Source: Paenibacillus bovis (GTDB lineage Bacteria; Bacillota; Bacilli; Paenibacillales; Paenibacillaceae). From it: 64,000 nucleotides of DNA. Position 1 is the stretch's first letter; each line of letters starts with the position of its first letter. A program made the position numbers and the translations under genes. Location of the stretch: the NCBI RefSeq assembly GCF_001421015.2, contig NZ_CP013023.1, positions 372,001 through 436,000 of the forward strand, written 5' to 3'. The notes below the pieces were generated by a model. It had not been told where the DNA came from and made no database searches. It worked only from the letters and a program-made list of their open reading frames with translations. Below, in pieces: positions 8,485 through 17,760 of the stretch.

Positions 8485-10209
8485 TTAGCGCTGATTATCC
8501 TGGCGCAGCGCCCGAATCGCCAGATAGTTGCTCAGATTGATCGACTGCCATCCCTCGTCCTGGTCAAACAGATAGGCCCAGTGTTCATGCAGGCCGGCGG
8601 CCAGACCCGGCACTTCATGCTGTCGGCTAAACGTCAACAGCTCTGGTACGGCGTCAGCCGACAGACTCGTCAGATAATCCATATCCAGCTGCCCGGTCTG
8701 TTCATAACGTTCTATATTGCGGCTGGCAATCTGGCGATCCATACCGGCATAATTGACCAGCACATAGGCAGCCAGAGCCAGGATAATATAACAGCGCGCC
8801 AGCGGCAATCGACGAAAATGGATTCGCAGCCCTGCCACAATCAGCAGCACACCAAGGAAAATCATAAAAGCATGAACAAGAAATCGAATCGTCGTATAAC
8901 CATACGCCTGCTCATATAACAAAAGACGGGTAAAAGCCGAATATAACATCACACCGGAACATAATACGAGTACATACAGCAGTCCATTATTCAGACGCAT
9001 CAGTCCTCGGCCAGCGGGTCCGGCATAGAGCAGTCCGCACAGCATAATTACAAAGTTCAAAGCAGTTACCAGCACCAGCTCTGCAAATCCACTGCGGGCA
9101 TACTCGGCATAGGTGCTGCCATCCGGCAGATTGCCCTGCGGCGCTCCGAACAAATAGGAGAACTGCAGCACTACAAACAGTACATAGACCATATTGATCA
9201 GTACCAGTACGGTGCCGAGAATAATCGGATCGATCCGCACCGGCTTGACTGTATGCACAGGTAGCGCAGTAGATTGATGCACGGAAGCCCCTGTATTCCG
9301 ATGCTCTGCTGGAGCTGGAGCACCCATAGAGGCATTGCCAACTGTGGTATTTTTACTATGCGAATGAGCACCGGAAGACAGCACGGGTTCGCTGGCTTGA
9401 TCAGCCTGATGCCCATGCACAGGAACTGCCTGTGCGCTACCAGCGGCTGGTAAACCTGATGACGGAGTAAAGGAAGCGGCTCCCGGCGGCGGGGTTTGCC
9501 AGACTGGCGGAGCATAGACAAACGGCTTTACAAATCCCCATAGATAACCAAACAGGATAAAGCCCATGATCACTACCCATACCAGCCGGAATGTGCCTTC
9601 GCCGGGAGACAGGTTCATCATCCAGCGCGGCATAGCGCCCAGCAGCTCGCTAAACATGCGATCTGCCGATGTTAGCAGCGCAATAATAATGAATAGCAGC
9701 GGCAGGGCTGTCAGCACTCCCAGCATAATTTTGCGAAATACCGTACGCTGATTTTCCTGCATCCGCTGGGACGCTTTATTTTTCAACATCTTAAAAGGAG
9801 TAACAAAATGGCGGAATGTCTGCGGAATCAGATGATCCAGTGCATCGATAATCAATGCTGGTCGATTCCAGTCCAGCCGTCTGCGACTCAGCATATAAGC
9901 CAGATGCAGAAAAATCAGACACGGGATAAACAGTCCATTCAGAACACGAAAAAATTCATTGGCGAATAATCCATACGTACAGGACAGCAGCAAAATAACG
10001 ACCATGACCAGCCTGCTGAACCATGATCCCTGCCGCAGCCGGTCACCTGCATAAGTATACATATAGAGATAAAACAAAATAACAAAGACCGGATATGAAA
10101 TGCCGAAGCTGTGTCCGTAAAATAAATATTGATGAATGACCGCCAGAACCAAAGCGCTAATGAGTGCGATCCATCCCCGCTGGGGTACTACAATTAACTT
10201 GTCGTACAA
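8485..10209 (-). CDS. DUF4153/DUF4173-type polytopic membrane protein
   Basis: 574 residues from a TTG start at 10209, chosen because GGAGG lies eight bases upstream; no ATG fits. About eleven membrane helices are split by a long polar insertion near residues 255-320 rich in Pro, Ala, Ser and His (likely cytoplasmic and disordered). The C-terminal half carries IASRNIERYEQTG and LDMDYLTSLSADAVPELL, the conserved tail of DUF4153/DUF4173 proteins. Function unknown. Confidence 0.75.
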   Translation of the reverse strand: MYDKLIVVPQRGWIALISALVLAVIHQYLFYGHSFGISYPVFVILFYLYMYTYAGDRLRQGSWFSRLVMVVILLLSCTYGLFANEFFRVLNGLFIPCLIFLHLAYMLSRRRLDWNRPALIIDALDHLIPQTFRHFVTPFKMLKNKASQRMQENQRTVFRKIMLGVLTALPLLFIIIALLTSADRMFSELLGAMPRWMMNLSPGEGTFRLVWVVIMGFILFGYLWGFVKPFVYAPPVWQTPPPGAASFTPSSGLPAAGSAQAVPVHGHQADQASEPVLSSGAHSHSKNTTVGNASMGAPAPAEHRNTGASVHQSTALPVHTVKPVRIDPIILGTVLVLINMVYVLFVVLQFSYLFGAPQGNLPDGSTYAEYARSGFAELVLVTALNFVIMLCGLLYAGPAGRGLMRLNNGLLYVLVLCSGVMLYSAFTRLLLYEQAYGYTTIRFLVHAFMIFLGVLLIVAGLRIHFRRLPLARCYIILALAAYVLVNYAGMDRQIASRNIERYEQTGQLDMDYLTSLSADAVPELLTFSRQHEVPGLAAGLHEHWAYLFDQDEGWQSINLSNYLAIRALRQDNQR

Positions 10210-10504
10210 TGCTCTCTCCTCCAATTGGATTCTCGTATTTCCTGGTAATTTTATTGTGCTCAATAATAATTTGCTTTCGATTGGGAGTTAGATTTGTAGT
10301 TATTTTTATTGTAGATGATAAAATAAGAAAATAAATAGAAGAAATAAACTGGAAAATTTCCTATTTTATTTTGAGAGAGTTCCAGCGGAAATAGCATTGG
10401 AGAATATGGATTGCCTTTTGGCGTTATATGAATAAGCACTGCTCTTAAAGCATAAATATACGGGATCACAAAAAAGTTCCTACCGGAACAAAGGGAGGAA
10501 TAAC

Positions 10505-12208
10505 ATGAAATTACACCGGCAATTCCTGCTGCTGCACTCCCAGTATGGCGGACAGAACGAGCAGGATGTCACGCTGGATGAATTGGCAGAAGTACTGGAA
10601 TGTACGCACCGAAATGCACTGAATATTATCACTCGTATGAGCGAACAAGGCTGGATTGGCTGGCAGTCCCAGCGCGGACGGGGACGACGCTCACAGCTGA
10701 CCTTTATCGCGTCTCCCGAGCAGATCGCCATGGAATCGATGATGCATACGATAGAGCGACGGGATATCCGGGACAGCATGGAGCAGATCCGTCTGCACGC
10801 ACGGTCGCCGGTTGTGGAGGAACAGCTGCAGGATTGGCTGCTCAGTTATTTTGGCCCGCATTCGGAGATTCAGCGTGACCGGCAAATTGACCAGCTACGG
10901 CTGCCGATTCGCCAGCGCATCCATACAGTAGATCCACTCTATATGAATCTGTTGGCCGAGTCTTTTGTATCCAGCCATATTTTCGATGGTCTGGTTCGTA
11001 AATCGGGAGCTGACGGCACGATTATTCCCCATCTGGCGCATGCCTGGGAGACCGATGCGCAGCGAACAGGCTGGACTTTTTATCTACGCAAAGATGTGCT
11101 GTTCCATCATGGGCAGATCCTAACCGCCGAAGATGTAGTGTATACCTTTGAACGATTAATCCGTACTTCACGCCGGGCATTATACCGATTCGTATTCAAA
11201 CAGATCCAGTCGGTACGAGCGCTGAATGCAACAACGGTACATATTCAGCTCCAGGAACCGAGCGAGCTGTTTTTGCCTTTTCTGTGTACAAGCCGGGCCG
11301 CGATTGTACCCAAAGGACTGAATCGGCGCAGTGAGCAGGAATTCGGCCTCAAGCCGAGCGGTACCGGCCCTTTTCGGATGGTGGAGCAGAGTGAGGAGCG
11401 CTGCGTACTGGAAGTGTTCAAGCCTTATTTTCAGGGACGCGCCCATCTGGATCGGGTAGAGATTATCCATATTCCGTGGTCGGTCAGTGGCAATCGGGCA
11501 GAGCCGGCAGAACCGATCTCGCCTTTTCATCTGATTCCCAATCCTGCCGTACCGGATGACCATTCCTGGAGCCAGCTGCCTTCGCCGGTATCGGTACGCA
11601 AGTTCGTTACCTTCAATACGCAAAAAGAAGGGCCGCTGCGCGATCCTCATATTCGTGCGCATATCTGCAACTGTCTGCAGGACCCGACTAATCAACATGT
11701 CAAACCGGCAGCTACAATAAATACCGACAACATCGTCTCGCTGCGGATTCTGACGATTCCGCAGTATCGCAAGGATGCGCGCGAAATCGCCGAGACGCTG
11801 CAGCAGCATTATGACTGCGAGGTCCTTTCTTTGCCCATTGAGCAATTTCAGGGGCCACTGCGAATGAAATCCGATCTGATCGTATTCTCGCTGACCCGTG
11901 ATCAGGATGAGCAGCTGCGTCTCTATGATCTGTATCTGACGCTGTCTCAGCATATGGACACCCATACGAGAATCGATATTGAACATGCTCTGATCGATAT
12001 TCGCCGCCAGTCCGATGCCCGGGTGCGTGATACCCTGTTCCGGCAGATCTGGGAGCGGCTCGCTGCAGATCATCAGCTGTATGTTTTGTATGAAAAGCCT
12101 GTTCAGACCGCGTACTTGCCTACAGTACGCGGGATTACTTTTAACAGTCAGGGCTGGGTCGATCTGCGGCATATCTGGTTCCCTTCTCCGCCGACAGATG
12201 CATCCTGA
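10505..12208 (+). CDS. SgrR-type regulator (HTH plus solute-binding domain)
   Basis: 567 residues. Residues about 15-75 form a winged-helix region (TLDELAEVLECTHRNALNII and GWIGWQSQRGRGRRSQ), and residues about 150-560 resemble a family 5 peptide/nickel/oligosaccharide-binding protein (SHIFDGLVRK, TFYLRKDVLFHHG, TAEDVVYTFERL) without a signal peptide. This is the SgrR plan: a cytoplasmic DNA-binding protein that senses a small ligand through the binding-protein domain. GGGAGG lies six bases before the ATG. No obvious partner gene lies next to it; the gap 10210-10504 is AT-rich with no clear element. Confidence 0.85.
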   Translation: MKLHRQFLLLHSQYGGQNEQDVTLDELAEVLECTHRNALNIITRMSEQGWIGWQSQRGRGRRSQLTFIASPEQIAMESMMHTIERRDIRDSMEQIRLHARSPVVEEQLQDWLLSYFGPHSEIQRDRQIDQLRLPIRQRIHTVDPLYMNLLAESFVSSHIFDGLVRKSGADGTIIPHLAHAWETDAQRTGWTFYLRKDVLFHHGQILTAEDVVYTFERLIRTSRRALYRFVFKQIQSVRALNATTVHIQLQEPSELFLPFLCTSRAAIVPKGLNRRSEQEFGLKPSGTGPFRMVEQSEERCVLEVFKPYFQGRAHLDRVEIIHIPWSVSGNRAEPAEPISPFHLIPNPAVPDDHSWSQLPSPVSVRKFVTFNTQKEGPLRDPHIRAHICNCLQDPTNQHVKPAATINTDNIVSLRILTIPQYRKDAREIAETLQQHYDCEVLSLPIEQFQGPLRMKSDLIVFSLTRDQDEQLRLYDLYLTLSQHMDTHTRIDIEHALIDIRRQSDARVRDTLFRQIWERLAADHQLYVLYEKPVQTAYLPTVRGITFNSQGWVDLRHIWFPSPPTDAS

Positions 12209-12369
12209 CTCCAAAAAAAATCAAAAAAATTCTCGCAAAAATAAGGCGCTGACCCATCGGATTCCCGAAATGGAAGAAGCACCGTCATGACGCGGATCAA
12301 GCTATTTGGCCAGGAATGATAAGCAGCAGGATAGCCATTTGGCATCTTCTTTTTTGGAGAATTTGGGGT

Positions 12370-12394
12370 GTTTATTCTACTTTTGGACGGGTAA
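12370..12394 (+). promoter_or_regulatory. sigma-B-like promoter
   Basis: GTTTAT (12370-12375), 13-nt spacer, GGGTAA (12389-12394) fits the sigma-B consensus GTTTAA-N12-14-GGGTAT. It lies about 66 bases upstream of the KGG-repeat stress gene, the kind of gene sigma-B controls in Bacillus. Confidence 0.6.
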
Positions 12395-12460
12395 TACAAT
12401 ACCGTGGCGCTGATCATACAGCACACATACAACCAGAAAATTCAGAGGAGTGAAGAGAAA

Positions 12461-12793
12461 ATGGCAAACAACAACAGCACTAACAACAACGGCAAAATGA
12501 GCAGAGAAGAAGCAGGTCGTCTGGGTGGAAAAGCCACTTCTAAAAATCACGACAAAGAATTTTATCAGGAGATCGGTCAAAAAGGCGGCGAATCAACATC
12601 TGATTCCCATGGCAAGCAATTCTACCAGGAAATCGGCCAAAAAGGCGGTCAATCCACTTCCAATTCCCATGACAAAGAGTTCTATCAGGAAATTGGCAGC
12701 GAAGGCGGCAAAGCGCGCAGCAATTCGGACGGCATGAGCCGCGAGGAAGCAGGCCGCAAAGGCGGACAGGCACGCTCCAAAAATAACGACTAA
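12461..12793 (+). CDS. GsiB-like KGG-repeat stress protein
   Basis: 110 residues, highly hydrophilic, made of about five repeats of roughly 20 residues with the core EFYQEIGQKGG or REEAGRLGGKA. This is the LEA group 1/GsiB plan: disordered, heat-soluble proteins made during general stress or desiccation. The ATG at 12461 follows GAGGAG at good spacing; the longer in-frame start at 12404 has none. Three central repeats are almost identical at DNA level, so copy-number change is possible. A terminator follows. Confidence 0.87.
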   Translation: MANNNSTNNNGKMSREEAGRLGGKATSKNHDKEFYQEIGQKGGESTSDSHGKQFYQEIGQKGGQSTSNSHDKEFYQEIGSEGGKARSNSDGMSREEAGRKGGQARSKNND

Positions 12794-12862
12794 GCGCTAT
12801 TGAACTTACGGAGTATAGAGGTCAACCGCTTCTACTATTGAATATGAATGCCTAAAAAGGCA

Positions 12863-12898
12863 AAAAAAGAGCAGCCCGATCAGGGACTGCTCTTTTTT
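12863..12898 (+). terminator. intrinsic terminator
   Basis: AAAAAAGAGCAG pairs with CTGCTCTTTTTT across a short loop; follows the GsiB-like gene. Confidence 0.85.
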
Positions 12899-13018
12899 CT
12901 ATAGGATCTAAAAGCGAAATGATAGAAAACACCGATTAGGATTCTGGCACACGGTACCGTGATGGGAAGCTACACAAACGTGTACATGGTGCTCCAGATT
13001 AGCATACCTTCTACCAAT

Positions 13019-13046
13019 AAAGCCTCGAAGCATCCAAACAGGCTTT
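13019..13046 (-). terminator. short terminator-like hairpin after asparaginase
   Basis: AAAGCCT pairs with AGGCTTT over a 14-base loop, followed on the minus strand by TATT; it overlaps the stop codon of the asparaginase gene. The stem is short. Confidence 0.45.
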
Positions 13047-14049
13047 ATCGCAGGATTGGCATCGTAATCTCATCCACATAATTGGTTGCCATCATGCGTG
13101 CGACTTCGGCCGGGCTGTTTGCCTGTCCGAGTACCCACATCATTTTGGTCGTCAGCGCTTCGGTTGTCATGTCGTAACAAGGAATAACTCCCTTTTCCAG
13201 AGCGCGCTGTCCCACTTCATAGATCGTCAGATCGCCGCCTTCATACAGGCATTGAGTAGTCACGACGATGCTGATACCATCCTGCACCAGCTCCTCGATT
13301 TTGTCGATCAGGTTAATCTCTTTGAAAGGTACACCGCCGAGACCGAAGCCTTCGACAATAATGCCTTTGTAGCCCAGATTGCGCACTGCATCAAAGATAT
13401 CCGGACGCATCCCCGGAATCAGCTTCAGCAGGAACACATCTGGCGAATATTGATCATTATATACATGCCCTTCCGGATAAACGGACGGCTCAATCTCGTT
13501 ATATACGATATGATCCTCATCCAGATAACCGATATAAGGATGGTTAATGCTCTCGAAAGCATCATAGCTTTTCGTTTTTACTTTGGATGCACGGGCGCCG
13601 TTGATGATCTTGCCGTTAAAGACAACGAACACACCGGACAGCTCGCTGGATGCCGTCAGGAACGAATCTTTGATATTTTTGCGGGAATCACTGTATTCCG
13701 CCAGTACCGACACCTGGGACCCGGTAATCACGACCGGCTTGTCGAGCGCTCCCAGCATAAAACTGAGCGCCGAAGCCGTGTACGCCATCGTATCCGTTCC
13801 ATGGGCAATCACGATGCCGTCATAGCTTGGCAGCTGCTCGTGTACGGTACGGGCAATCGTCACCCATTCTTCCGGCTGGATATTCGTGCTGTCTACACTC
13901 ATTAGCGTCATTGCTTCTACATTGCAGATTTCCTTGACCTCCGGTACAGCCGAGATAATATCAGCTGCCGATTGCGTTGGCGTTAGCCCTTTGCCTGCTG
14001 CAGAAGAGGAGATCGTCCCCCCTGTGTTGATAAACAAAATATTTTTCAT
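13045..14049 (-). CDS. ansA: L-asparaginase, type I-like
   Basis: 334 residues. Seen: ILFINTGGTISS at the N-terminus (first catalytic Thr) and IVIAHGTDTMAYTAS near residue 85 (second catalytic Thr-Asp pair), plus GFGLGGVP later. These define asparaginase/glutaminase enzymes that hydrolyse L-asparagine to aspartate and ammonia. There is no signal peptide, so it is cytosolic type I. GGAGGG lies ten bases before the ATG at 14049. Confidence 0.9.
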   Translation of the reverse strand: MKNILFINTGGTISSSAAGKGLTPTQSAADIISAVPEVKEICNVEAMTLMSVDSTNIQPEEWVTIARTVHEQLPSYDGIVIAHGTDTMAYTASALSFMLGALDKPVVITGSQVSVLAEYSDSRKNIKDSFLTASSELSGVFVVFNGKIINGARASKVKTKSYDAFESINHPYIGYLDEDHIVYNEIEPSVYPEGHVYNDQYSPDVFLLKLIPGMRPDIFDAVRNLGYKGIIVEGFGLGGVPFKEINLIDKIEELVQDGISIVVTTQCLYEGGDLTIYEVGQRALEKGVIPCYDMTTEALTTKMMWVLGQANSPAEVARMMATNYVDEITMPILR

Positions 14050-14280
14050 AAACTGTCTTCCCTCCACCCGTTAAACCTGTATGATATGGATTCATCCGTC
14101 AGCAGCGGACTGTACATGCCGTCTATCCCTGCCGCCGGATGGGATCGTTATGCCTGATAAGAACTAAATTTAACACTTTTCCATGATCGTGTACATGAAG
14201 ATGCCTCTTGATTATAAAATAAATAAAACGCTCGTTCCATGCAGGATTATGGAGCTGTATCAAAATAAAGCCATGCGCAG

Positions 14281-14322
14281 AAAAGCCCTGTATCTATGCA
14301 GGATACTGCAGGACACAGGGCT
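14281..14322 (-). terminator. intrinsic terminator
   Basis: On the minus strand AGCCCTGT pairs with ACAGGGCT, followed by TTTT. It lies 37 bases after the end of the DinB-like gene at 14359. Confidence 0.65.
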
Positions 14323-14358
14323 GGATATAAGGGTGATCGCCGGTTACGTCGGTTCCGC

Positions 14359-15129
14359 TTAAATAGACATATTCAAGAACTCGTCCAGACGACGCTTCTG
14401 GTGCAGGTGATGACGATAATGCATCTCGATCAGCAGCATCCATTCGGCTGCGCTCAAACCACCAAACCGCGGATGCTTCTCTGTATAGCATGCCGGAACA
14501 GCTGCAGCCTGTGGCGCAAGTTCACGCGCACGGATACGCACCTGCTCCAGACCGTTTAACAGCTGTTCCCGGCTCTTTGGCTGTGATGGCTCCGGAACGC
14601 CGGGCACTTTGATCCGTACCGGCGGGAAACTTCCTTCGGCAAATATGCTTTCGCCGGATTCTGTTTTCCCGTTTGTAGAGGTCTGGATCGTAGCAGAGTC
14701 TACTGCGATGGCAGTTGGAGCAGCACTTTCTTTAACGGCTATCCGTGCGAAGCTATCCTCATGATAGGCGGCTTCTTGCTGCCGATCCTGCTCATACTGC
14801 CGGATACACTTCTCCATATTGCCGAGCTGCATGTATAATGCCGAAGCGATCAGATGCTGATACATTTGTCCAAGCGACCATTCTTCTACACTTGGCTGAC
14901 GGGTCAGCTGCTCCAGCGTATAACGATCCAGTTCCTGTCCGTACTGATCCAGCTGCTGCTCCAGGCGCTGAAGAGCCAGCTGCATCTTAGCTACCTGATC
15001 CGTCGCGGTGTTGATGCTGTAGTTCGTATCTACACCTGATTGTAGAGCAGGATGGATCATACGGTTCGCTTCCGTGTTGGCTGGGGAGTGCATATTCACA
15101 GTCGTGTTCTTGTCGGTTTGCATTGTCAT
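14359..15129 (-). CDS. DinB-superfamily protein with long variable insert
   Basis: 256 residues, longer than usual because of polar insertions at the N-terminus and at about residues 120-170. Possible metal-binding histidines: YQHLIAS in the middle and HYRHHLHQK at the C-terminus. The fold assignment rests on these and on WSLGQMYQHL. GGAGG lies seven bases before the ATG. The upstream neighbour on the same strand is a WYL regulator, a frequent partner of DinB genes, so it may be that regulator's target. Confidence 0.65.
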   Translation of the reverse strand: MTMQTDKNTTVNMHSPANTEANRMIHPALQSGVDTNYSINTATDQVAKMQLALQRLEQQLDQYGQELDRYTLEQLTRQPSVEEWSLGQMYQHLIASALYMQLGNMEKCIRQYEQDRQQEAAYHEDSFARIAVKESAAPTAIAVDSATIQTSTNGKTESGESIFAEGSFPPVRIKVPGVPEPSQPKSREQLLNGLEQVRIRARELAPQAAAVPACYTEKHPRFGGLSAAEWMLLIEMHYRHHLHQKRRLDEFLNMSI

Positions 15130-15245
15130 AATTATACCTCCAGGTAAGTGTATAGTAGGCCTGCTTCCGGTAGCTGCACCGGCAATCTATAGAGCAGGAT
15201 CAATAACTGTACCCAGTATATCGAAGGGCTACTGACAGCATAATG

Positions 15246-16187
15246 TCAGTAGCTATTCAGCATATTTTGCAATTGTTGACGCAGGCGAATACGCAGCTCA
15301 TTCGGCTCCAGCACAACGGCTCCTTGTCCCCAGCCCAGGATCGTATGGACAATTTCGTCGATCCGGCGCACTCGCAGGATAGCGATGATCTCTCCATCCC
15401 TCTCTTCCAGCTGCTCCAGATAAAAGCTGCCGTCCTCGCGCAGTCGGGCAGCGATTCCTTCATCGATTCGCACTCTGACCAGTATCTTGCGATCATCTTC
15501 CGGGCGATAACGGCTAAGCTGGAAATCCTCCGGCCATACAAACGTTTTTTCTTCCAGGATCAGATTGGACATGCGTGACAGCCGGAAATGACGAATCTGC
15601 TGCCGCATCATACAGTAGGCCACCAGCATCCAGCGGCTGCCGGTAAGCACAACTCCATACGGACAGACGGTACGTACACTTTCATCTGTAGATGTAGAAC
15701 CGGATGGCTTGCTATAGCGAAAAGTCAGCTGCCGCCGGGTCGCAGCTGCCTCACAGATAAGCTGCAAATGCGTCGTATCATCCATTTTCTCTAACTTGTG
15801 ACCTTCAATAAGCAGCATCGCTTCACGTACCGCGGCCGACTGCATATGAATAGATTCCGGTAAAATGGACTGGATTTTACGGCGTGCCGAGACGGCATCC
15901 TTTTGATATTTGGCACTGAGATAGCGGCCCACAAAATCAGTCCCGATCCATATCGCTACCGCTTCATCCGCTGTCAGGCTGACCGGCGGCAGGAAATAAC
16001 CTTCCATTAGCGAGTAGCCCTGCCCCGGTGAGCCCAGCAGTGGCACACCCGATTCACTGAGTGCCTGCATATCCCTGTAGATCGTGCGCACACTCGTCTC
16101 AAAAATATCCGCCAGATCCTGCGCGCGTAGCGTCGAGCGGCGCTGCAGTTCCAGTACAATAGCCATTAATCGTTCGGTTTTGTTCAT
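15246..16187 (-). CDS. YafY/DeoR-type HTH regulator with WYL domain
   Basis: 313 residues. N-terminal winged helix (LRAQDLADIFETSVRTIYRD, then GVPLLGSPGQGYSL), a middle segment LTADEAVAIWIG, and a C-terminal WYL domain (residues about 140-220, including FRYSKPSG and GSRWMLVAYC). WYL proteins bind a ligand, often nucleic acid-derived, and regulate transcription. GGAGG lies seven bases before the ATG at 16187. A perfect 9-nt-arm palindrome at 15230-15253 overlaps the stop codon. Confidence 0.85.
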   Translation of the reverse strand: MNKTERLMAIVLELQRRSTLRAQDLADIFETSVRTIYRDMQALSESGVPLLGSPGQGYSLMEGYFLPPVSLTADEAVAIWIGTDFVGRYLSAKYQKDAVSARRKIQSILPESIHMQSAAVREAMLLIEGHKLEKMDDTTHLQLICEAAATRRQLTFRYSKPSGSTSTDESVRTVCPYGVVLTGSRWMLVAYCMMRQQIRHFRLSRMSNLILEEKTFVWPEDFQLSRYRPEDDRKILVRVRIDEGIAARLREDGSFYLEQLEERDGEIIAILRVRRIDEIVHTILGWGQGAVVLEPNELRIRLRQQLQNMLNSY

Positions 16188-16231
16188 TACTTTGCCTCCG
16201 CTTCCAGATCATTCTCTTTCTTCAATATAAC

Positions 16232-16263
16232 AAAAAAGACCCTGCGGTAGGCACAGGGTCTTT
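16232..16263 (-). terminator. intrinsic terminator of xpt-pbuX
   Basis: AAAGACCCTG pairs with CAGGGTCTTT; on the minus strand T6 follows. It lies 150 bases after pbuX and just upstream of the WYL gene. Confidence 0.8.
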
Positions 16264-16410
16264 CCATCATGCTGCATTTCACCAACTACATTTTACTAAC
16301 TGCGTTTCATTGACTGTATTTTATTGAATGCTCCCTGACTGCATTTCGTCGACTACATGTATCAAACAGCCGGCAAATGCTCTACAAAGCAGCCCGAGCA
16401 GCATTATATT

Positions 16411-17760
16411 TTATTCCAGACCGGTTGACGCTTTGACACCGGCGCTTGCATCCACACCCAGTCCAACCACGGGTTCCTCGCTGCTTTCTTCGGCATCGAC
16501 GGTTCGCTTGTCCGACAGGATCAGGTTGAGAATAACAGCAGCCACCGAACCGGTAACAATACCGTTTTGCAGCAGTGGCTGGAGGAAGCCTGGCATCTGG
16601 GCGAAAATAGCCGGCAGTACCGCCGAACCTACACCGATCGCAATACTGCATGCGACGATCATCAGGTTGCGGTCGTTGCGCAGATTTACTTCACCGAGGA
16701 TAGACATACCCGAAGCAGCGACCGAACCGAACATTACGACCATGGCTCCGCCTAGTACAGCACTTGGAATAACAGTAGTCAGAGCCGCCAGCTTTGGCAG
16801 CAGACCGAGTACGACCATAATTCCACCAGCAGCGAAGATTACATTACGCGTTTTGACCTTCGTCAGCGAGATCAGACCTACATTTTGCGAGAAGGCGGTA
16901 TACGGAAATGCGTTGAACACGCCACCCAGCATAATCGCCAGACCTTCGGAGCGCAGTCCATTGACGATCTGCTTTTGCTCGACCTTTTGTTCTGTTGCTT
17001 TGCCGACAGCGATGTATACGCCAGTCGACTCTACCATGCTGACAATATTCACGATAATCATCGTCGCAATCGCAATCCAGCTGAACTGCGGGGTACCAAA
17101 GTAAAACGGCTGCGCTACACGGAACCACGAAGCTTCTCCGACAGCTGCAAAATGGACCATCCCCATCATATAAGCCAGCACTGTACCCACTACCAGACCA
17201 ACCAATACCGAAATGGAGCGCAGGAAGCCTGTAGCGACACGGTTCACGATCAGAATCACCAGCAGAGTCACCACTGCCAATAGCAGATTATGTGGTGCAC
17301 CAAAGTCTGCGCTGCCCTGTCCACCGGCCACATTGTTCATCGCCACCGGAATGAGCGACAGACCAATAATGGTCACGACCGAACCCGTAACGATTTTCGG
17401 GAAAAAGCGCAGCAGCTTGCCGTATAACGGGGCAGCCAGCACCACGAAAATACCCGAGATAATAATCGCTCCATAAGCGGTCGGCAGATTCGACGTTGAT
17501 GCAATCGCAATAATCGGCCCTACCGCGGTAAAAGTACAACCCAGCACTACCGGCAGACCGCTTCCAAAAAAGCGCGTACCCAGCACCTGCAGCAGGGTAG
17601 CCAGACCACAAGTGAACATATCCGCTGCGATCAGATACGCCATCTGCTCCGGTGTCAGATTCAGTGCGTTGCCGATAATCAGCGGTACCGCAATAGCACC
17701 GGCGTACATCGCCATGACATGCTGGAGTCCCAGCGTGAATACTTTGCGTTTACTCAGCAT
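16411..17760 (-). CDS. pbuX: xanthine permease, NCS2 family
   Basis: 449 residues with about twelve to fourteen membrane helices. The N-terminal LGLQHVMAMYAGAIAVPLII is characteristic of NCS2 nucleobase transporters, and FNAFPYTAFSQNVGLI is the conserved substrate-site region. It imports xanthine with cations at the plasma membrane. Its ATG overlaps the stop of xpt (ATGCTGA), so translation is coupled; with the guanine riboswitch upstream this is the classic xpt-pbuX operon. Confidence 0.92.
   Translation of the reverse strand: MLSKRKVFTLGLQHVMAMYAGAIAVPLIIGNALNLTPEQMAYLIAADMFTCGLATLLQVLGTRFFGSGLPVVLGCTFTAVGPIIAIASTSNLPTAYGAIIISGIFVVLAAPLYGKLLRFFPKIVTGSVVTIIGLSLIPVAMNNVAGGQGSADFGAPHNLLLAVVTLLVILIVNRVATGFLRSISVLVGLVVGTVLAYMMGMVHFAAVGEASWFRVAQPFYFGTPQFSWIAIATMIIVNIVSMVESTGVYIAVGKATEQKVEQKQIVNGLRSEGLAIMLGGVFNAFPYTAFSQNVGLISLTKVKTRNVIFAAGGIMVVLGLLPKLAALTTVIPSAVLGGAMVVMFGSVAASGMSILGEVNLRNDRNLMIVACSIAIGVGSAVLPAIFAQMPGFLQPLLQNGIVTGSVAAVILNLILSDKRTVDAEESSEEPVVGLGVDASAGVKASTGLE

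Noticed and set aside
11180..12214. 344-codon frame opposite the SgrR-type gene
   Set aside because: Long antisense shadow of a well-supported gene; no binding site or domain.
12950..12961. Palindrome CACGGTACCGTG
   Set aside because: Isolated 12-bp palindrome far from any start codon, expected by chance at this size.
15230..15253. Palindrome CTACTGACA with TGTCAGTAG
   Set aside because: Overlaps the stop codon of the WYL gene and lacks a T-run; could be a weak terminator or operator but nothing decides it.
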